A DNA stretch of 64,000 nt, taken from Nymphaea colorata. Taxonomy: Eukaryota > Streptophyta > Magnoliopsida > Nymphaeales > Nymphaeaceae. Location: positions 870,001-934,000 of the forward strand of contig NC_045149.1 of NCBI RefSeq assembly GCF_008831285.2, written 5' to 3'. The position numbers were made by a program, and so were the translations under genes. Shown here one piece after another: positions 58,114 through 64,000 of this stretch (position 1 is the stretch's first letter; the number at the start of each line of letters is the position of its first letter). A model generated the notes under the pieces. It had not been told where the DNA came from. It did no database searches and saw only the letters and a program-made list of their open reading frames with translations.

Positions 58114-60060
58114 CTAGAGAAGGTTTGCATCAAAGGATGGAAAATGAGAGAAGACACCTCTTGATCCATCCGTGCTGATCGGGAAGATTCTCTGGCCTTT
58201 TGTACACCCTCCCAACCATCTTAACCAACCTTGACAGTTTGAAATCACCTTAGCACAATAATTTTTCTCCACTTGAGCTTTCTCGAATACCCAATTCAGC
58301 AAGCCCATCTCTGGCATCCTTCCATTAAACTGTAATGTAGAAGGACCTTGAATAACAGAACTCGACCCACGCTTAATTCTGACAGTTGCAACCCTCTTGC
58401 CGCCATCTTTCTTAGAGACAACCCGGATTTATTGTCTTGCCAATCACCAGGGAAAAGGCCCCAAAGATAATTAGGAGACCTCAACGCACCTGTTCCAAAT
58501 TGACTAGACCTCCACTTGAATCGATCTAGAAGAACCTCCATTGTTCTACTATTACACATAACTAAAGACTCTGTATAGTCTGATGAAAAGCCACATTCCA
58601 ACATCTGTTCGCCCATCCTCTTCTACAACTACAGTTCATCCAGAATTTGAATTCACATAAGATTGTTTGATATGGGCATCTTTTGCATCCAAATTTATGT
58701 GCCATAAGCTTCCAAACTCTGCTCGTTAACTTGCATTTGGAGAATAAATGCCTTGGTTCTTCCACCCGTCTTTCCCGTACCACATCCCATAGCTCCTTAA
58801 ATATGAAAGCATTGGAGTCGTTATCCTTCAGCGACAACTTGTCCCCCCCCTCCAATCCAGGACAATCAACCCCTGATCTAGCAAGAATATTATTAAACCC
58901 AGCTAACAAAATAAAATCAAGATCTAGCATATCAGCTACTGTAAACCACAAACCCTCAGGAAATGAAGTCATCTCCTCTCCATTAATCACTCTATAAAGA
59001 CACAAGCTCCTCCACTTATCTTGCCAAACCTCATCTGCCTTTTCCATTTCTCCCACTCCTTAGGCAATGTAACTCCATCCCCACTGAACCCCTTTAATGA
59101 ACCAGACTCATTTTACACCCCTTTCAAGGTTCAAAAACTGTGATAAGAGAGACAGTTGGGATCAGCTAGTTTTGCCCTAAAAATATCCCTCCTACAAATC
59201 ATCAAAGCAAGGCTAGCCAAAATTAAGCTCTTAAGCTCGAACAAGTTTCGCATCCTCCTTAAGAAAAGGTTTACATATCTATTTCCAAGCTAGAGAAGAT
59301 CTCCTATTATGGTTCCCACTACTACCACAAAGAAACTGAGCCATCATAAGATCCAACATCTTAATAATCGTAGGCTGCAACCTATGTCACCTAGGTACGG
59401 GAAAACGGGTACAGGTACGGCATTTTCGTAAATCTTGATACACGGTCACCGTTCATCGCCGGTCGCCGACCGTCTCCATCTGCCCAAACACCCGCCGGAG
59501 GACCCGCTGTTGAAACTGGTTTTTCACTTTTTCAGATTTTTTTTTGTGGTTTGGATTTGGTTCTAACCTGGATCCAGATCCAATGTACCATCACATACCG
59601 CCGTACCAGTGTACCGGTACAGGTACATGACCCATTCTGGCGTACCGCAGTGACATAGGCTGCAACATGAAGACTGCCCCTTAAAATTTCATGATTTTAT
59701 GGATAACATGCTTCAACAAGCACAACCAACCTGTAAAAGATAACAAGGGAATTTTCCATCCCTTTAACTTCTTTTCCACTTTGGCAATTAAATCCATGCA
59801 CCATTCCTACTCGAGCTTGCCAATGAACAGAGTCATACCTAAATACCTTCATGACATCTATCCAACTCTCCATCCAAGGAGTTCAGATAAAATGCTCACC
59901 TGATTCTCAATCACCTAACAGATATCAATAGAGAATTCTCTTTGATAACCTCTAAACCCGATCCTCTGTGTAGCTCCTTGAGTACTCTTTTGATCTCTTT
60001 TAAAATTACTAAAGAGAGATAAGTCATCAGCAAAAGAAAACACTACAAAATTGATAAAAT
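58114..60060 (-). mobile_element. LINE non-LTR retrotransposon fragment, 3' part
   Basis: On the minus strand from about 60,050 it begins inside the reverse transcriptase (VFSFADDLSLFS, the FADD box), then RYLGMTLFIGKLE, the thumb segment KVEKKLKGWKIPLLSFTGWL and HKIMKF. After a small transposon insertion (59,382-59,658) the sequence resumes with MAQFLCGSSGNHNRRSS and ICKPFLKEDA. The zinc-finger-like RVT C-terminal region follows in the frame 59,056-58,562 (SLKDNDSNAFIFKELWDVVR, HLFSKCKLTSRVWKLMAH). A further piece (58,616-58,114) may be the RNase H-side tail. Endonuclease and the first half of RT are missing, typical of 5' truncation. Stops and shifts are present. No poly-A tail or target duplication could be settled at the left end. 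Confidence 0.85.
59382..59658 (+). mobile_element. Small TIR element with 8-bp target duplication, 277 bp
   Basis: It starts CTATGTCACCTAGGTACGG and, read inward from the right, CTATGTCACTGCGGTACG. GCTGCAAC flanks it on both sides (59,374-59,381 and 59,659-59,666). Because the element ends in TAG and the left flank also has TAG, the direct repeat can be read as up to 11 bp. GC-rich GGTACNGGTAC words lie just inside both ends. It has no coding capacity. It sits in LINE sequence and splits its reading frame. The 8-bp duplication favours a hAT-type origin; a Mutator-type origin (9-11 bp) is not excluded. Confidence 0.88.
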
Positions 60061-60079
60061 AGTAGGGGAGGTGAGACGT

Positions 60080-61330
60080 TTGAATCATATCATGATATTC
60101 TACAAGCTATTAATGACTATTTTGAAGGCTTCATATAGTCTGATGAGGCCACCAGGGAGCCTCCTACCTCGATGGTTGAAGGCCCTCTAGTATCATAAGA
60201 GGAGAACCAGAGCTTACTCAGCTCTATCAGAGAGGAAGTCCAAGCGATAGTTATGAACCTTGACATGAATAGTACAACAGGACCCTGTTGGTTTCCCAAA
60301 TTACTTTTACCAAGTCTCATGGAACACAGTTGGAGAAATGGTCATAAGAGTTGTGGTGTCCTACAAAACTAGTAAAATTGTTCAAAATGTTAACCACACT
60401 ACCATCATTTTGATTTGTCAGAGGAGAGGGGCCATGCATATTGGTGACTTTTCTCCCATTGCTCTCTGTAATTCAATTGATAAGATTTATCTCCAAAATT
60501 ATAGTGGGCCGAATCAGGTCGTTCTCAATAGAATCACTAACTCTTATAAGGGGGCTTTCTTAAAAAATTGCATTATCTATGGCCAATGGCTTATTGCTAA
60601 CAATCTTATCGATCTATATGGCGTGAAGAAGGTTGTTGCTTACTTGAAGTTAGATTTAGCCAAGGCATCTGATCAAGTCTCTTAAAACTACTTAAAGAAT
60701 TGCATGTTGTGGCTTGGTTTCCACTCTAGACGGTTCCAAAAGGTACTAAAGTGTGTTTCATCGATATCATTCCCAAAGTAAATAAATGAGAAAGAAGGAA
60801 AACAATTATCTAGTAGGCATGGTCTTTGGCAAGGAGACTAATGCCCCCGCATCTATTTCTCATGGTAATGGAGGTGACAACTATGGGACTGCTTAACCAT
60901 GTAGATGGAGGTTTGATCAAAGCTCCAAGGGACTAGTGGCTCTCCCTACCATATGGAGTTTAATGTATGCAGATGATGTCATCCTATTTAGTCATAAAAG
61001 TAAGAAGTTTATTAAAAACATTCAATTATTTCTCACCTTTGTCTAAAGTTGTGCAGGTCTGAAATGCAATAGCGAGAAGTCTTTCCTCTTCCCTATCAAA
61101 ATGAATGAGTTTAATCTCTCATCACTGGCAGCAGGATTAGGCTGGCAAACTTGGAGTTTTCACTAGGCAAGAACTTGGGCTTCCTCTATTTGTTGGAAAA
61201 CTATCAAAAAGTTTGTGTCGTGACCTTTTCCCAATTCAAAAAAAAAAGTTCCTTTTCTAAAGGGTGAGGTTGTAAGAATGGAAGAGATGGAATTTGGAAA
61301 GAAGTGACTGCGAAGGCCAGCTTGTTCTTA
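60080..61330 (+). mobile_element. LINE reverse transcriptase fragment, plus strand
   Basis: From about 60,190 the plus strand shows the pre-RT segment (SEEVQAIVMNLD, the family's helix before the PGPDG motif), then RT motifs: NHTTIILICQ, GDFSPIALCNSIDKIYL, FLKNCIIYGQWLIANNLI and YLKLDLAKASDQVS (frame 60,338-60,685). After frameshifts come LFLMVMEV (about 60,855), LMYADDVILFSHKSKKFIK (FADD-box equivalent, about 60,965-61,020), GLKCNSEKSFLF, and LGLPLFVGKLSKSLC (about 61,168). It lies head to head with the minus-strand LINE to its left, but both contain the FADD-to-thumb segment, so they come from two copies. It ends before the copia LTR at about 61,440. Confidence 0.85.
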
Positions 61331-61441
61331 TATATAGCATGTGAAAGTAAACTGCCTACCCTAGATGGAATTCAAAGATTTATTGATCAAATTGGTGAAT
61401 AGATTTTCTTGTTGCAACATGGAAGAGTTGAACCATCATAC

Positions 61442-61804
61442 TGCAAAAAGGAAGATAAAGAGGAAGAAGACACGATTTAACGTGGTTCAGTCTAATGATG
61501 ACTTGCATCCATGAATAAAGAGCACTAGCTGCTTGCTCTGTTTTTCATGTTTTTATTTATTTCTCTAGCTCCAGTATTTATACATAAAGAGGCATTAGGA
61601 TTACAACGATTCTTTCCATGATTCTCTCTTGGATAAAGGGAATCAGTTAGATTTTCCTCATTTGTGCTGAGTTGGTTGCTGCATTGATCTTCTCCTTGAT
61701 TAGCGAGATGTCCTCCTTCAATCTTCTTTCCTTGATTGATTTTATCTGCACTAGTTGGCATATCTTTGAACTTATCTCTTCTGTCATTATCGGTTCTGCT
61801 AACA
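61442..61804 (-). repeat. 3' LTR of the third copia
   Basis: It starts TGTTAGCAGAACC on the minus strand right after the polypurine tract CTTGAGGGGGGC. A TATA-like TATGTATAAATACTGG lies near 61,585-61,570. The GATTTAACGTGG word near 61,480 is shared with the nested copia LTR. The end is set at TTTTTGCA (61,442) by analogy with the length of the nested element's LTR; the partner LTR is outside the window, so this end is tentative. Confidence 0.65.
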
Positions 61805-62186
61805 GCCCCCCTCAAGCTAACAGTGGATGCTACCAACGGAAGCTTGTTGATCAAGTGAGAAAATTGTTGTCGTCCCAATGGTTTAGTGAAAACATCTGCA
61901 ATCTGATCTTTGGAGGAGATATACTTGACATTAAGTTCTCCACTAGCTATCTTTTCTCTCACAAAAATATGTCGATTTCAACATGTTTGCAACGATTGTG
62001 GTGAACAAGATGAGCTGCAACATGGGAAGCTCCAATATTGTGACACCAAAGATTGGCTTTGGCTCCTTCTTTAACGCCTAGTTCTTGCAGCAAAAATTTG
62101 ATCCACATTATTTCAGTAGTGGCATTGGCCAGCAACCTATATTCAGTTTCGGTACTGGATCTAGAAACAACACATTGCTTTTTCAA
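61525..62186 (-). pseudogene. Copia RNase H C-terminal part (third element)
   Basis: The frame 62,186-61,959 reads [40 protein letters not shown] and [11 protein letters not shown]. The frame 61,962-61,525 continues with SGELNVKYISSKDQIADVFT and KPLGRQQFSHLINKL, the usual copia C-terminus. It then stays open across the polypurine tract (VSLRGAV) and about 280 bp into the LTR. One frameshift lies near 61,960. Confidence 0.88.
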
Positions 62187-62238
62187 GCTCCAAGATATAA
62201 GGTTGTGTCCAAAGAAAACAGCATAACCATTTGTGGAC

Positions 62239-62596
62239 CTAAGTCACCGGACTCTTCTATTTTACTCCGCACCCGAGTCCGCATTGAGTGGGGTGAGCAC
62301 CGGACATGGGTGCGGCTCCGACTCACACCCGAGCCCAGTTAGAATGTCATATTACTAAATTACCTATATAATATATGTTGTTCTGATATTTTCCTAAGCA
62401 ATACAATTATTCAAGTATGTTATATACATTAATAACTAAATTGTAATAATAATATATACATGTTTATTCTGTTATATATATAATAAATTAATAATAATTA
62501 TAATAATAAAATACCATCACCGCACTGCTGCACCTAAATTTTTCGAGATGTGCCGTTCCGACACCGGCACCCGCACCCCACACTCTGGTAACATAG
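62239..62596 (-). mobile_element. Small TIR element in copia RNase H, 358 bp
   Basis: It begins CTAAGTCACCGGACTC and, read inward from the right, CTATGTTACCAGAGTG: imperfect terminal inverted repeats of the CTATGTYACC family. TTGTGGAC (62,231-62,238) and TTGTAGAC (62,597-62,604) flank it, an 8-bp duplication with one difference. Copia coding sequence on the two sides (GYAVFFG on one, WPDDRRS on the other) joins in register once the insert and one flank are disregarded. It has GC-rich ends and an AT-rich core (about 62,345-62,515) and matches 46,881-47,155 in inverse orientation. Confidence 0.88.
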
Positions 62597-63008
62597 TTGT
62601 AGACCTGCGATCATCTGGCCAGCCGACCCAATCTGTATCACTATAAGCTGAGATAAATAGAGAAACACAGGGTTGAATGATTAGCTCGTGTGATATGGTG
62701 TGCTTTTAAGTATCTGAGGATTCTTTTTACTGTGTTCCAATGCTCTTTTGTTGGTTGATGTATTTATTGGCATACTCAATTGACAGAGTATGTTAAATCT
62801 AGTCTTGTCATGGTGGCATACTGAAGTGCACCGACTACACTCCTACACAGAGTGGGATCATGGAAGTTGGGACCTTGATCAGCACTAAGTGGAAGTCATG
62901 CCATGGGAGTAGCAACTGGTTTGGCACCCAACATGTTTGTCTTCTTGATCAGGTCATAGATATATTTTTGTTGAGAAAGTTTTTGACCTTGCTCTGAAAA
63001 TTTTGCTT

Positions 63009-63833
63009 TTATACCCAAGAAGAAATGAAGTTGGCCAAGGTCCTTGATGGCGAATTCCTATCTAAATCTCTGAATAACACTATGAATTTGATTGTGTTGT
63101 TTCCATTTATGATTATGTCATCGACATAAACTAACACATATATAACATAATGCTTGTTCCTATAAATAAAAAGTGAAGTGTCAGTTTTGGCACTAATAAA
63201 TCCCAATTATAAGATAAAATTGCTCAATCGAGCAAACCAAGCACGAGGTGTTTGTTTCAATCCATAGAGAGCCTTTTCAAGCCTACAAACATGGTTAGGT
63301 AATCTTGTGTCCTCAAACTCGGGAGACTGAGCTATGTATACTTCTTCTGAAAGATGTCCATGCAAAAAGGCATTTTGAACGTCTAGTTGTCGTACTGCCC
63401 ACTTATGGCTCAAAGCAATGGTTAGCACAATTCTAATTGTAGTGGGTTTGACTACAGGACTAAAGGTTTCGGTATAGTCCACACCTTCAATTTGGTTGTA
63501 GCCTTTAGCCACAAGGCGAGCTTTGTACCTTTTCAAACTTCCATCTGCTTTCCGTTTAATCTTGAAGACCCATTTGCATCCCACGACATGTTTATTAAAA
63601 TCATTTGGAACTAATCTCCATGTGTTGCGTATCATGAGAGCATTTTATTTGTTTTGCATTGCTGTTGTCCAATGCTCATTTGCAAGAGCCTCTCTAATGG
63701 TTTTAGGTTTGGTGTCTATATTAAGGTTGGCATGAAGGGTGGTAGGCAATGGGTGTTTGGTAGAGGAATATAGATGATAATCATGGTATCTAGGATTAGG
63801 TTGACGAGTGCCTACTTGGGATCTTGTAGTCAT
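63009..63833 (-). pseudogene. Copia reverse transcriptase (third element)
   Basis: Frames 63,833-63,645, 63,635-63,207 and 63,206-63,009 cover the linker (TKPKTIREALANEHWTTAMQ) and [82 protein letters not shown], then LGFISAKTDTSLFI and YVLVYVDDIIINGN. All three metal-binding aspartates are present. A TAA sits near 63,207 where the family has Gln (QLGF), a single C-to-T change. A stop or shift also separates the linker frame from the RT frame near 63,640. Confidence 0.92.
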
Positions 63834-64000
63834 TTGGTGTGTGTAGACGGTTTCTTGAATAGGTTCATGGGTTTGTTAACCTTAACTAACTAATTCAGTA
63901 TCTTGTTATCAAGATGGATGTTTGATTGATTTTCAAGCGAAGGAGGAATGGAACTATTATTGACAATACCAACAAAGGGTATTGGTATGACTATACCTTG

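Larger units (their letters stand above)
61442..64000 (-). mobile_element. Third Ty1/copia element, running off the right edge
   Basis: On the minus strand, RT (63,833-62,990), RNase H (about 62,640-61,850), the polypurine tract and the 3' LTR (61,804 to about 61,442) are in the window; gag, protease and integrase would lie beyond 64,000. RNase H is split by a small transposon (62,239-62,596). The RT catalytic aspartates are intact (QLDVQNAF and YVDD). A nonsense codon sits near 63,207 and more frameshifts lie below 63,009. So it is dead, but its RT is better preserved than that of the nested copia at 29-33 kb. Confidence 0.92.

Noticed and set aside
58114-61330. A single LINE insertion with a 5' inversion (twin priming)
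   Set aside because: The geometry fits, but both the plus- and minus-strand parts include the FADD box and the following thumb segment. A single twin-primed insertion would not carry that segment twice.
1-64000. CRISPR arrays, bacterial operons, rRNA or tRNA genes
   Set aside because: No regularly spaced direct repeats, no rRNA-like sequence and no clear tRNA cloverleaf were seen. The TGGTATCAGAGC words are retroelement primer sites, not tRNA genes.

Overview
The window looks like a repeat-rich nuclear segment of a flowering plant. The evidence is one intron-containing plant gene (an ARID/ELM2-type nuclear protein), a fragment of a plant alcohol dehydrogenase gene with an intron remnant, and many plant-type retroelements: Ty1/copia with a TGGTATCAGAGC primer site, Ty3/gypsy of chromovirus and Tat type, and LINEs. 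The species cannot be told from the sequence. I see no bacterial operons, CRISPR arrays, rRNA or tRNA genes, and no intact autonomous mobile element.

Layout. 1-4.1 kb: GC-richer, LTR-like repetitive sequence with two copia-type primer sites, small tandem repeats and one unexplained 263-codon frame. 4.1-4.65 kb: minus-strand alcohol dehydrogenase pseudogene fragment. 4.7-8.3 kb: AT-rich sequence with one unrecognised minus-strand frame. 8.35-10.6 kb: decayed minus-strand Ty3/gypsy (gag, protease, RT). 10.6-24.1 kb: mostly featureless AT-rich DNA holding a 160-bp solo LTR with a perfect 5-bp target duplication. 24.15-26.6 kb: decayed minus-strand Tat-like gypsy gag/protease. 26.96-36.70 kb: a plus-strand copia element split by a younger minus-strand copia (29,258-33,324) with target duplication TGGCC. 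36.8-37.7 kb: remnant resembling a plant mobile domain (PMD) frame. 38.99-41.91 kb: a probable 2.9-kb solo LTR. 41.9-47.5 kb: a degenerate tandem array and a minus-strand Tat-type gypsy RT/RNase H/integrase, with a local duplication bracketing a small terminal-inverted-repeat element. 47.5-51.6 kb: AT-rich intergenic DNA. 51.7-57.5 kb: the ARID gene. 58.1-61.3 kb: two LINE fragments placed head to head. 61.4-64.0 kb: a third, minus-strand copia running off the window.

The only convincingly functional gene is the ARID gene: two coding exons, 52,032-52,847 and 56,065-56,958, encode about 569 residues with an ARID DNA-binding domain, an ELM2 motif and a SANT-like segment, which suits a nuclear chromatin or transcription role. 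The rest is a layered transposon record. The most unusual thread is a family of short elements with CTATGT(C/T)ACC termini and 8-bp target duplications. Two copies sit in coding sequence of older retroelements, so the empty sites can be inferred, and a third lies at the junction of a local duplication. I did not find a clearly new gene system.
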